From positions 176,051,744-176,115,743 of the forward strand of contig CM030363.1 in NCBI GenBank assembly GCA_017893485.1: 64,000 bases of DNA, written 5' to 3'. Below, one piece after another: positions 45,060 through 55,902 of this stretch. The stretch's first letter is position 1, and every line of letters starts with the position of its first letter. Made by a program: the position numbers and the translations under genes. A model generated the notes under the pieces. The model had not been told where the DNA came from, did no database searches, and worked only from the letters and a program-made list of their open reading frames with translations. This stretch comes from Hemerocallis citrina (taxonomy: Eukaryota > Streptophyta > Magnoliopsida > Asparagales > Asphodelaceae).

Positions 45060-47892
45060 TCTAGCTATCTTGGAATTTTATCAAATGCTTTGCATTCCAA
45101 GTTCTTGACACTTTCTTCCCTCTGGGTCTTCAAGTTGATACGCGCCAGGGTAGACAACTCTGGAGATCCTATATGGCTCTTCCCGATTTGGAGATAGTTT
45201 TCCTTTTTTGCTCGGGAAGGAGATCGATAACTTTCTAATGACCATGTCTCCTTCTTTGAGATTTATGGTGTGAACCTTCTTGTTGTAGGACTGCTCGACC
45301 CTGCACTGGTAGATCTATTGGCGGATGGATGCTTTTTCTTGGATTTTGTCAATGAGGTCGAGATTGCCCCAGAGATGGTTGGAATTTCTTTCCTCACTGA
45401 AGGCTAACAAGCGGGCCAACTTCGAGTGGGATTACGGCTTCTGAGCCATATGTCAAGATAAATGGAGATTCTCCATTCGGTGTCCGTTTAGTGGTGTGGT
45501 AGCTCCAAAGCACATTGGAAAGTTGTTCAACCCACAACCCTTTTGTAGATTTTTCGAGTCTCTTCTTTAGGCCAGCGAGAATTTGCCGGTTGGCGTTCTC
45601 TGCCTGACCGTTGGATTGTCAGTGGGATATTGAGGAGAATTGTTGTTGGAAGTCGAGATCCGCACAGAAGTTGCGGAAGGTCGCCCCTATGAATTGGGTT
45701 CCATTTTCAGTCACTAGGCTCCGAAGGATACAGAATCGGCAGACAATGTTCTTCCAGAAGAACTCGTGGACCCTATTCTCCATAATTATTGCTAAGGGCT
45801 CGGCTTTAATCCATTTCGAGAAATAATCGATCGCTACAACAAGGAATTTCTTCTGACCAGGCTGCGGAGGGAAAGGCCCTAACAAGTGCATTCCCCACAT
45901 AGTAAAGGGGATCGGACTAGATAAGGAAGTTTGCTCAGCTTGAGGCGTACGCCAAATGGATGAGAACCTCTGACAGGGAGTGCACTGGCGAACATGCTGT
46001 TCGGCGTCGCTAAGGAGCGTGGGCCAGAAGTAGCCATGATTCTGGATTTTATGGGCAAGGGACCTTGCTCCCATATGGGCACCACCAACCCCTTCATGAA
46101 CCTCTCTTAGAGCATATTGGGCTTCCTCAGGGGAGCAATATTCCTATTTACGGCGACGAAGAATAAGCACCGCAAGTAGGGTATGCCGTCTACTTGGGTG
46201 TAGAAGCGCTTGTACATAACTCCCTCGATGAGCATATATCGCTCGGCTCTAGTTCTGACTTTCCTAGCCTCTTCAGGGTCTGGGGAAAGGGTTCCTTTTT
46301 CAAGGAAGTCGAGAAATGGTTTCATCCAATTTTTCCCATGTGCTAGGGGTGGTATCTCCATTAGTTCGAGGCTTCCTTCCTCAATGTTGGGTCTTAAAAG
46401 AACTTCGATCAAAACAGTGTGCTCAAGCCCTTAGAGAGAAGAGGAAGCCAACTTTGATAGGGCATTTGCCTACCCATATTCTTCTCGGGGGATGCGTAGG
46501 ACTTCTACTTCTTGGAAGGTGGCTGGGAGTCACTAAATACTTTGACACGTTGAGTGCTAGCCTTGCATGCCAGGAATAGAACCGGCTATGAGTGCTTCAT
46601 ACTCTGCCTCATTGTTTGATGCTTTAAAGTTGATGCGGAATGAGTACTGGAGAACGAAGTCATTTGGGCTGGTTAGGATGACCCCCCCCCTCTGCTTCCC
46701 TTAGCGCATGAGGATCCATCGACATAAATGCTCCAGAACGGGGGTTCCATGCCTTCATTGCAAGGATCGGGGATAGTGCTTTCAACTAAGAATTCTGTTA
46801 GGGCTTGAGCCTTAATAGCAGTTCTTGGCTGATAGCTGATATCGTGTTGGCTCAGCTCGATGGACCATTTCACGAGGTGCCCCAAGCTTTCAGACTTGTG
46901 CAACACTTGCTTAAGGGGTTGGTCGATAAGAATGACCACCGAGTGGGCTTAGAAATATGGGCGAAGCTTTCGAGCAGCCATAACTAGTGCGTAGGCCATC
47001 TTTTTCATCTTTGAATAACAGAGTTCGGCATCCTAGAGGACCTTACTCACATAATAGATCGGCTTTTGTCTTCTTTCCTTACTGGGACACCACTGAGGGT
47101 TTGTTTTGATGTGGCGAGGTAAAGGTAAAGGATTTTTCTAGGCTTGGGCTTACTCAGGAGCGAGGGGTTGACCAAATATGCTTTGAGTTGGTCGAAGGAT
47201 TCCTGCTGTGATTGTCCCCAGTCAAAGCCCTTAGTTCCTCTTAGGGCCTTGAAAAATGGGAGAAACTTCTCCCCTGACTTGGAGAGGAAGCGCCCTGTGG
47301 TGGCAAGGCTCCCTGTGAGCCTTTGTACTTCCTTAACACTGGACGGGGGAGCCATATTCAATATGGCTTGGATCTTCTCTGGGTTGGCTTCTATGCCCCT
47401 CTAGCTAACCGTAAACCTTAGGAACTTGCCAGACGATACCCCGAAGGCACATTTAGATGGGTTGAGCCTCATGTTGTGACTTCGCAAGACATCGAAGGCT
47501 TCTTGAAGGTCGACCACATGGTCCTGCTTTCTGAGGCTTTTTACCAACATATCATCCATATAAACCTCCATGTTCCTCCCGATTTTTTCCTTAAAGACCT
47601 CGTTGATGAGGTGCTGATATGTTGCTCCGGCGTTCTTTATCCCGAAGGCCATGATGCGGTAACAATATAGACCTTGATCGGTCGTGAAAGAAGTCTTCAG
47701 AATATCAGAGGGGGAACATCCTGATCTGATTGTACCCGGAGAAAGCTTCCATAATGCTTAAGAGTTCGTGACCAGAAGTAGTATCGATTAGTGCATCGAT
47801 ACTAGGAAGAGGGAACAAATCTTTTTGATAGGCCTTATTCAGATTTGTGAAGTCGATACAAATTCTCCACTTTCCATTGGCCTTTTTCACCA
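45060..47892 (-). pseudogene. Tat-B pol: RT palm to integrase
   Basis: From right to left on the minus strand: RT (47892-47401; GKWRICIDFTNLNKAYQKD, MAFGIKNAGATYQHL, VYMDDMLVKS), RT thumb (47361-47047; MAPPSSVKEVQRLTG), first RNase H end with VKWSIELSQHDISYQPRTA (46939), second RNase H start IYVDGSS (about 46740), a degraded RNase H body, the spacer (46412-46107), the integrase zinc and core domains (46074-45619; CTPCQRFSS, FLVVAIDYFSKWIKAEPL, TENGTQF) and the integrase C-terminus to about 45060. There are frameshifts near 47700, 46680 and 46100. The first part of RT is 7.6 kb away at 55525-55902 because of the Harbinger insertion. Confidence 0.85.
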
Positions 47893-48653
47893 TTAGAGCA
47901 TCTGTAGTCGTTAGAGCTATATTTTGCATATTTGGCATATAGCCAATAGCAAATGAGAGCTTCATCTGTAGTCGTTTTAGCCAATTTTTGGCTTTTCGTT
48001 CATTTAATTGGACGGACGAAAAATTATGTATCGTCCCAACAAATATTTTGTTGTAAACTTCTCAAACAGTGAATCATACACCGTCCCTAAATTTGTAATT
48101 GAAAAAAAATTCAAGAACGGGGAAAGAAATCTCATGTGTTGTAATTTGTTTAATTCTTAAATGAAAAAAAATAACAAACGGGAAATAATTTCCCGTCTGT
48201 TCATTTAAAAAAAAAATTAAATGAAGAGACAGGAAATGATTTCCCGTTATTCAAATTTTTTGAAAAAAAAAACTATATATAGTCTGGGATGGGCAAAGAC
48301 TGGTCGTCCGATGGGATCGCGCATCACCGGCGGTATTTGATTGTTCGTCGCATAGGAAGAAAAAAAACAGCCCAAAAGAAAACGTCAAATGGTCAATCAA
48401 TTTCCGTTTGATTGATTTCATATTTTTTTGTTTTTTTTATAAATTCCTATTTTGCCCTTGTTGTTAAATAATCAACATGTCTCTAGTTCTCTTCTGCTAT
48501 AAATTTTGTGAGATGCACTTGGTTCATTCTCAATAAAAAGATACTATCTTCACCTATGTCCCAACTCATTCTCCTTTATCCCAACTCATTTTTTTTTGGA
48601 AAGCTTAATCTAGTCTCCAGAATAATATCTCCTAATGTCAATCCGAAGATTTA

Positions 48654-50403
48654 TTGGTAGGAAGAAATCAGAGTCAAGCTAGTGAGGTTCATTGCAATAC
48701 AAGTAAACAACCTGAATCATATATTCCAGATATGGATTTAAGGGATCCGACAATCTGGAAACGGGTAGTCGACAACCGCGCTAATATTTATAAGAATATT
48801 ACTGAAAACTGCTTTGGTGGATTTTATGTATTCTGGGGAAGTTGGAAGGGTCCAATCAAAGCATACAAGATATGCTCTCATGTCCCACTACTCAAGGAAA
48901 TAATTGGTAATGCAGTCGGGCAACATTTTTTCACAATTGATACGGAGAAGTCATCACATAAGATTGTCGAGGCCTTGGTTAAGAGATGGTGGGACACTAC
49001 CCACACATTTCATCTACCGTTCGGTAAGTTAGGATTCACCCCGTTGGATTGGGCGATGCTAACGGGAATATCGATCGGAATTGGTGAAAAACCACCGTGT
49101 AACGACGAGGAGTGTCCATTCGAAGTAGTCCAGAATCGCTTCTTTCCTGAAATTATAGCTGAAGATTGGAAGTCTCAGGGAATACGCTGCTCATTCCTGA
49201 AGAAATATTTTCACAACACTGTGATTGAGGAAGCCAGAACCGATAATGTTATAGCCATGACGGTTGCACGCGCATTCTTTTTTTACTTCTTGGGTGAATT
49301 TCTTTTCTCCATTGCTACTTCAGTTATAAGGTGTGGTTGGCTTGCAGCACTAGAAGATCTTTCTATAGTTGGCACATTTGATTAGGGTAGTCAAGCTTTT
49401 GCACTGTTATACATGTCTCTGGATTCTTGTTCCAGAAATACAGTGAAGGCTTTGAACGGGTCATGACAAGTACTCGAGGTACCCACTATTAATAAAGAGT
49501 TTTTAATTTTTGATTAAATACAATGTTATTTATTTTATACTCTTAACTAATACATTATTGTAATTTCAGTACTGGACTTATGAATACACACATGTATGTG
49601 TTTCAATAAGTGCAACAACAAAAAATCTGGTCGACACATTAATAGCCGCTCACAAACGGCCCAAAAATACACGTTGGAATCAAATGAATTGGAGAATCGA
49701 AGAACAGATCAGGTTAGGTACAATATTTCTGTAGCTAGGTATCAATTGGAGGTGAGGACTGCAACATGTATTATATGGCAACCATATTTGGGATCTTCAT
49801 ATTCGAATGAGCATGACATTATATTTGCAAATATCATGTCTCGTCACCGAGTTTTTTTCTAGTTTCTCGAACATGTAAAAATGCATATTTATATCCTATA
49901 TACCAGAACTGAAATTTTATTATATTTAAATGTTGACCTATTTTGGACTAATGAATTATTTTATAGGGTATTTGGTATATTGGTGATTGTTGTTATCGTC
50001 AATTGACTGAGATTATTGTCATATCGAGAGACCCACCTATTGTTATGTCTCGGATACCGCAGTAAGATATATGTCCACCAGTAGATGTTTCCCAATTGGT
50101 CCAGCCTGTGAACAAACTTATATATGAAAAGTATTGGGCCAAAGGTCAATAGGTGCTAATATGAAGAAAATTTCGCATGCAGGCAATATTGATTTCATTG
50201 GATCAGCTAGCATTAATGATCTGACTGCGCAGTTACCGTTTCCGGCTCCTCCTTTTTGGGCTCCTGCAGAGTACGTAACACAACCACCTCAAGATGTGCC
50301 TGCATACTACGGGGAGTGCGAAGTGGAATTTCCATTATATTCTGGTACAGTTACGAGAAGTTACACACAAGAAATCGCTAGTACAGAGGAACAATTACGA
50401 TAG
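48654..50403 (+). pseudogene. Plant mobile domain (PMD, MAIN/MAIL1-like) gene inside the Harbinger element
   Basis: The main exon (48654-49382) has hallmark PMD sequence: HVPLLKEIIGNAVGQHFF, VEALVKRWWDTTHTFHLPFG, TPLDWAMLTGISIG and FFFYFLGEFLF. The first in-frame ATG is 48732 (MDLRDPTIWKR), so a start exon may be missing. TAG 49383-49385 stands where PMD proteins normally have Trp (GTFD then GSQAF), and TGA 49464-49466 is a second Trp-type stop. After an intron-like gap (49480-49568, acceptor TAATTTCAG) coding continues (YWTYEYTHVCVS; WQPYLGSSYSNEHD) to a last exon ending TAG at 50403. PMD proteins act in heterochromatin silencing and genome stability and are often transposon-borne. This copy is inactivated by about two nonsense changes. 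Confidence 0.85.
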
Positions 50404-50975
50404 ATTATTCTTTCAAAAATAGTACTGAGGTCCTTTATTCCATTAGAAGTTATCTCTCGTAGGAGATATCAGTAGATCGCCCGTCTTCTTCAAGCCGACG
50501 GGTATGGCATAGGAATGTTGTATACGGCAATACCGAGACGGAAAACCCAACACCCGATTTCGTTCCATCTACACAACCTGAATATGATGAATATAGCTCA
50601 TCTTTATTTGTATGATTTCTGGTAATTAGCATCTTTATTTGTATGATGTATGTTATTAGCATTAATGATCTTGTAATTTTATTCCTATATGGTCACAATT
50701 ATTGTGAGTGAACGTACCCCTATATGATTTCTATAACGTCACAATTATTCCTATATGGTCACAATTATTCGTATATGGTCAAAAAATATTTTCATGTAAT
50801 GTCACAATGTGTATGACATTTTATGTCACATCTAATCCATTCCTATTCACTTATATTGTCATGTAATGTCACAAGGTGTATGACATTTTATTTCATGTCA
50901 CAGGGGGTTATTTAAAGCTGCTCACCATCTTCCCTTTCAAACATACAAACCAGTGACCAAATCACTTATTCTCCA
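50404..50975. other. Intergenic spacer between PMD and transposase genes
   Basis: AT-rich sequence with repeated CCTATATGGTCACAATTATT and TGTATGACATTTTATGTCAC, then a TATA-like TTATTTAAAG at 50910 about 65 bp before the transposase ATG. It probably holds the PMD 3' UTR and the transposase promoter. Confidence 0.5.
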
Positions 50976-52255
50976 ATGGCCGCTAACACCTCCTCTCCTA
51001 ACTCCACTTCTTCGGACGAAGAAGAAGAAAATCTTGCATTGATTATTAATAGACGTACGCAGCTATTATTGATGGTCGTTCAACAGAATCAACATACAAA
51101 CCACCACCGTTATATTCATCGTGAAAGAGAAGATGGTGATCGACGTCTTCACAGGGATTATTTTGCCGACAATCCAATATACGGCGACAAACTATTTTGA
51201 AGACGCTTTCGTATGCGCAGGGATTTATTTAATCGAATACTCGAAGCTACTGTAAGTTATGATCAATATTTTCAACTGCGACAAGATACAACAAAAGCTT
51301 TCGGGTTATCCCCGCATCAAAAAATTAAAGTGGCTATACGTTGTTTGGCGTATGGAAGTTCTGCAGATGTAGCTAATAATTATGTGCGTATTGGAAAATG
51401 AACGGTTCTAAAAATACTACGTCAATTTTGGGTGGCCATTATTAAGATATTTGGCCTGCAATATATGAGACATCCAACGGCTAATGATGTGCAGAGGTTA
51501 TTGGAAGAAAATTCAGTAAGGGATTTTCCCGGAATGTTAGGTAGTGTTGATTGCATGCATTGGGCTTGGAAAAATTGTCCCACATCCTGGCATGGCCAAT
51601 ATACTGGTCACGTTCATGAGCCTACAATTATTCTCAAAGCAGTGGCCTCTTACGATCTTTGGTTTTGGCATTCATTTTTTGGCATGCCTGGATGCAATAA
51701 TGATCTGAATGTACTTAACCGTTCTCCACTATTCAAAAATAATCTCGATAGCTGTGCTCTGCCTGCAGAATTTGTGATTAACAATCGTCCCTACATTATG
51801 GGGTACTATTTAGCTGATGGTATATACCCCCCGTTGGTGACTATAGTGAAGACTTACTCTGCTCCAGATTCACCGAAAAAGAATAAATTTTCCCAAATGC
51901 AAGAAGCAACTCGGAGGATGTTGAACGCGCTTTCAAGGTTTTACAGGCACGATTTGCTATTGTAAGAGGTCTAGCTAGACTTTGGGATGCTGATAGTCTA
52001 TCGTAAATTATGAAAACATGTATCATATTACATAATATGATTGTTAAAGACGAAAGGGAAGAAGGGACTTGTGAGTATGAATACGACCAATATGCCGACT
52101 CGACCTTCATAATATCTAATAGGTCTGGACCAACTAAGCGTGCAGCTCGAACGGCACGTAATGTACAACTACATGATAGACAAAGGCACCATGTACTTCG
52201 AAATGATTTGGTCAAACATATCTGGAACTCATATGGAGTGATGAAGATTAATTAG
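50976..52255 (+). pseudogene. PIF/Harbinger DDE transposase
   Basis: ATG 50976 opens MAANTSSPNSTSSDEEEENL. Conserved blocks follow: RRDLFNRILEA, the helix-turn-helix-like region LSPHQKIKVAIRCLAYGSSA, first Asp in GMLGSVDCMHWAWKNCP, second Asp in FFGMPGCNNDLNVLNRSPLF, and the third acidic residue in DVERAF (51917), which now sits in a different frame after a 1-bp shift at about 51916. The C-terminus (52010-52255; IMKTCIILHNMIVKDE) is normal. In-frame stops: TGA 51198, TGA 51399, TAA 52004. The gene is otherwise full length for the family (about 420 codons). The enzyme cuts at TWA sites, which fits the TTA duplication. It is inactive as read. Confidence 0.93.
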
Positions 52256-52845
52256 CCCTCATAGTGAGTGTTCATGATATGCGTATATCACCATATTGTT
52301 GTATGTGAATTTTGTTTCAATCAATCAGATATGGATTTCATTTTAATTGGTCAACCGTTCTGATGTTTTATATTAGAATCAACTTAAATAAGATGTAGCT
52401 AATAATAAGAATGAAATAGAAGCGTAAAATACATTTTAAAAAATTTAGAAACAAATTAATATGCAAGAGAAGATACAAAGACATATAAGTAATAATTAAA
52501 TATTACTTCACCCCGAATGGTAGCCTCTTTTTTGCATTATTTCATGTTGTCGACAAATGAAATAATAACGTTGAGCCTCAGGTAAGCTGGTCAAGTCCAA
52601 ACACATTATGCGATCTTCTTCCATTCTTTCTTTTAGTTCGCAGTCTTTTTGTTTCATTGCTATCTTTCTTTTCTGCGTCTCTTTATAAAAAGAATTAAAA
52701 AATTTCGTCTCTTCAACCATTGTAGCAATATCGGATGATTCGGCGGTCCGCTTTCCCTTTCTCTTTTCTGCTTTTCGGCCAAGTGGTTGAGATAGTGGTT
52801 TAGGTGCAACGACCTCAACCGGTATATCAGAATCCCAGTCGATGG

Positions 52846-54291
52846 TGTTGATTCTTGATTTTGATGATTAAAACACAATGCAAAGTTGTTGTGCTACCTC
52901 TCATATATTTCAGGTTGTATCAAAGTTGATCATGTATGATACACAAAGACCTCAAAGTAAATTGATCAAGCAAGTTCTAAAGCTGAAGAATGATCAAGCA
53001 AAGCTTCATACAAAGACAATGGCTAAAGCTTCTATCAAGACTAATGACTCAAGTCAAGACCAAAGCTTCAATATCTTATATGTTGTGTCTTGTAAAAACA
53101 AATGTAATCTTCTTTTGTTGAGTCTTAGATTGATGTAAAAGCCTTGTCACACACACACACTCACATATAATTTTATAACTGTGTGTTTTTTAAAAATAAA
53201 GGTCAAAATAATTTGAACTAGGTCAACTGTTGAGTACCAGTCAACTACCATTAAGGACCAGTCAACTATACTTGTACAAAACTGTCTAAGCTTCTTCAAA
53301 CTCTAGCCAGTCGACTTATAACGGCAATCCAGTCAACTGTTCAAGCCGTTTTGACAGATTACTGATTTCAAAACTAGATTTTTTTATTTCAAAAAATATA
53401 TATCCATTTGTAAACAGTTGTGATAAACTGTTTTACAATTTCCAGAGATTCTACTCTATAAATAGAGGCTTAGAATCACCATGGAAGGTCTCCAAGCTTT
53501 TGAGAAATTTTTTTAAGTGTTCTTACTTTCAAAAGAGAAAGTTTTCCAACTCAAGCACTCTAATTTTTAAGTCTTGGTTCTCTGTTTTCAGTCCAGCATA
53601 ACATTGAATTTGTTTTGGACTGAATCCAGAAGTCGACCAAATAGCCACGTACAAAATCATATTTACAACAAGGTTATAGGTTGATTGTAAATAATTTTAC
53701 TGTTTTCTTTTTCTCTCGGTTGGAGAGTAGGGCTCTAGGGTGTAGAGTCAGGTTTTCACTCTTGGTGGAAGAGTGGGTTGCTCTCTCTAGTGGGGAGAGA
53801 GGACTATGGGTTGGACAAGGTTGTTGTCTAATGCCATAGGCTATTCTTGTACATTTTTCAAGAATAGTGGAAAACTTCAAGTGGGTTGCTTGGGGACTGG
53901 ATGTAGGTCGGGAGGACCAAACCAGGATATATCGTGTGTACTCTGTGGTTGGAATTTTTGTGGTTGTATCTCTTGAACCATTTATTACTTGCATTGCAAT
54001 TCTCTCAAAACCGTTCTGATAAGTCGACTGTATTCCCATCTTAAGTCGACTGATCAGACTGGGATTACAATCTTCTCAGAAACTTTTCTGGCAAGTCGAC
54101 TGCCTTTCTGTATTAAGTCGACTTATCAGACTAGTATCAAAATACTCTTCTACTCTGACGCCTCATTCGACTGAACTTCCTTTTACAGTCGACTGAACAT
54201 AAGATAATTTTTAATTCCGCAATTAATTTTCTATAAACACTATTCCCCCCCCCCCCTCTAGTGTTTCTTGACTTGCCTACAGGATCCAACA
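52846..54291 (+). mobile_element. 1446-bp copia-type solo LTR nested in the Myb-like gene
   Basis: It begins TGTTGATTCTTGATTTTGAT and ends CTACAGGATCCAACA, with near-perfect duplications GATGG (52841-52845) and GACGG (54292-54296). TATAAATAG at 53457-53465 supports plus orientation. A C homopolymer near 54246 with TCTAGTGTTTCTTGAC resembles the 3' end of SIRE/Maximus LTRs. It holds many AGTCGACT/AGTCAACT motifs (53210-53340 and 54010-54190). Confidence 0.88.
53457..53465 (+). promoter_or_regulatory. TATA box of the copia solo LTR
   Basis: TCTATAAATAGAGGC is the classic plant LTR core promoter motif, here about 610 bp into the LTR. Confidence 0.7.
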
Positions 54292-54859
54292 GACGGTTGT
54301 GGGCAAACTTGTTGTACTACCACCTTCCCCGGATCGAGAACTCAAGACTGGTTCAAAGACATGAGTTGTACGCAAGGAAAATTTGGGTTGATCTTTGAGA
54401 ATTTCGTAACACTCTTCGAATTTGAAGGTTTTTCCAAATATTTGCATGTACTCCATTCCAGCATCGCGGACCTTTCCACAATTAATAGATGTATATTAAT
54501 AATAGCGTAAAGTACCGATGTAAATAATTCAAAATGCACTCTATTTCAAAACTAAACACACCTTATCCGCCTCCGTAGTACCGCTTGCCGCTCTATTTGT
54601 GACACTGCTCAACTCGCATTGTACAAAGCAACTTATTTTGAAATGGTTGAGAATCGGCTGGAAAGAGAGCATGATGTTCTATCGGTAGTAGTGCCTAAAA
54701 GACTCGTAAATGTAAGAAGAGTGCGATGTGATCCCAAAATTGTATCCCTGTCTGATCCATACCGATCAACAGATCTTGGGTGATAGCAACCCAACTTTGA
54801 GCCAAAATAACATCTTCAATACCGGAATATGCCCGGCCTCTATTTGGACGACTCGCCAT

Positions 54860-55524
54860 GAAATCAATTTTAAAAAACCTAAAAAATGAGATACAGAAAG
54901 ATGAAGGAAAAAAAATTGGGGATGAACCGAATGTAGAATGAACTGAAAATGTGTCTGAAAAATTTAATTATAATAAACACACATCGTGGGAGCATCTATT
55001 TATAGCCACTATGTTCATTTTAGACATGGTGCTTCGTTTCCCCCAAAAATAGCCGTTGCAGCAACAATTGTGAGCGTTGATCCTACAAGGGTAAATATGT
55101 AATTTTTTAAATATATTTTTTAAAATAGGGTGATGATCTGCCGTTTCAAAAAAAAAAATTGTAAATGTGAGGGAAGGTAAATTATATACTGTCCCGACCT
55201 TTTTTTTTAAAAAAAAATCGGACAGGAAAACATTTCCCTTCCAGTAAATTTTTTAAAAAAAATGTTATGGGACGGTATATAATTTACCGTCCGATTTTTT
55301 TAGTAATAATTTTTTTTCAGACGGTAAATTATACACCGTCCGATCAACAAACAAAAAATAATGTTTCGTCGGGCTATTTTTATCCATTTAGCCAAATCGT
55401 CTGCCAAATATAGCTCTCTACTGTTCCCTAAAAGCCAAATTTTGGCAAAATAACCAACGACTACAGTAGGATTCGAGCCAAATTTTGGATATTTTGGCTA
55501 AATAGCCAACGACTACAGATGCAC
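54860..55524. other. Right subterminal region of the Harbinger element
   Basis: AT-rich, with repeated and inverted forms of GGTAAATTATACACCGTCC (55175, 55270, 55324) and two stacked copies of the terminal repeat at the end. The left subterminal region (47950-48260) has the matching CGGGAAATAATTTCCCG and ACACCGTCC motifs. No gene is present. Confidence 0.7.
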
Positions 55525-55902
55525 TTACGACGTTGGAAAGCCATTCGGGGTAATTAACCTCTTGGATGAACCGAGCCGTCAAGAGTTTATCTACCTCTTC
55601 TTTGATGGCTTTCTGGTGGTCCGGTGCAAACGTGTGACGCTTCTGTTGGACGGGTTTCGCTTCGGGAAATATAATGAGGTGGTGCATGGGTAATTCTTCC
55701 GAGATACCAGGCATATCGGCAGCGGTCCACACGAACAGGTCTCGGTTCACCCATATGCTTTGGACGATGTCAGCTTTGACCTGGTTGGGGAGGACTTTGC
55801 TTACTTGGAACGTCCTGGTCGGATCTTCTTCGGAAAAAACACTTCTTCTAACTCATCGACCGGCTCCGAAATGGCTTGGTTGCTCCCTTTGGGGAGCTCA
55901 AG
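55525..55902 (-). pseudogene. Tat-B RT N-terminal part
   Basis: On the minus strand this encodes the RT fingers region (AADMPGISEELPMHHL, KRHTFAPDHQKAIKEEVDKL, VNYPEWLSNVV). It meets the Harbinger duplication TTA at 55525, and the next RT residues are found at 47892. Its upstream side is cut by the chromovirus at 55903. Confidence 0.85.

Larger units (their letters stand above)
52508..54859 (-). pseudogene. Harbinger Myb/NAM-C-like accessory gene, split by a solo LTR
   Basis: On the minus strand ATG 54859 opens MASRPNRGRAYSGIEDVILA with a Trp-rich Myb/trihelix-like block (SWVAITQDLLIGMDQTG, FWDHI). A later exon (about 54475-54292) holds FKFEECYEILKDQPKF, a signature of the NAM-associated C-terminal family. 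After the LTR, 52845-52508 encodes a basic NLS-like stretch (LGRKAEKRKGKR) and the coiled, acidic tail (RIMCLDLTSLPEAQRYYF) and stop. Harbinger transposons need this DNA-binding partner for nuclear import and TIR recognition. Besides the 1446-bp LTR, frameshifts after residue 60 break it. It converges with the transposase gene. Confidence 0.85.
47896..55524 (+). mobile_element. PIF/Harbinger transposon carrying a plant mobile domain gene
   Basis: Terminal repeats GAGCATCTGTAGTCGTT (left) and GTGCATCTGTAGTCGTT (right, reversed) differ at one base. The 3-bp duplication TTA (47893-47895 and 55525-55527) is the hallmark of this superfamily. The Tat-B RT frame is interrupted exactly at this point and resumes on the other side, which fixes the ends independently. 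Contents: PMD gene (+, 48654-50403), DDE transposase (+, 50976-52255), Myb/NAM-C-like gene (-, 54859-52508) with a nested solo LTR (52846-54291). Without the LTR the element is about 6.2 kb. Inner copies of the terminal repeat (47951 and 55478) and inverted GGTAAATTATACACCGTCC-like motifs make up the subterminal regions. Confidence 0.93.
35934..55902 (-). mobile_element. Tat-B: second Tat-lineage Ty3/gypsy element
   Basis: From left to right: tandem array, plus-strand antisense ORF (38035-44320), minisatellites, pol on the minus strand (47892-45060) and the start of RT (55902-55525) across a transposon insertion. It carries inserted elements at 37001, 39495, 47896 and 55903. Gag and the 5' LTR would lie beyond the right edge. 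The 3' LTR is not recognisable left of the array. Tat lineage is shown by YMDD RT, the extra RNase H (YVDGSS) and the antisense ORF. Confidence 0.8.
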
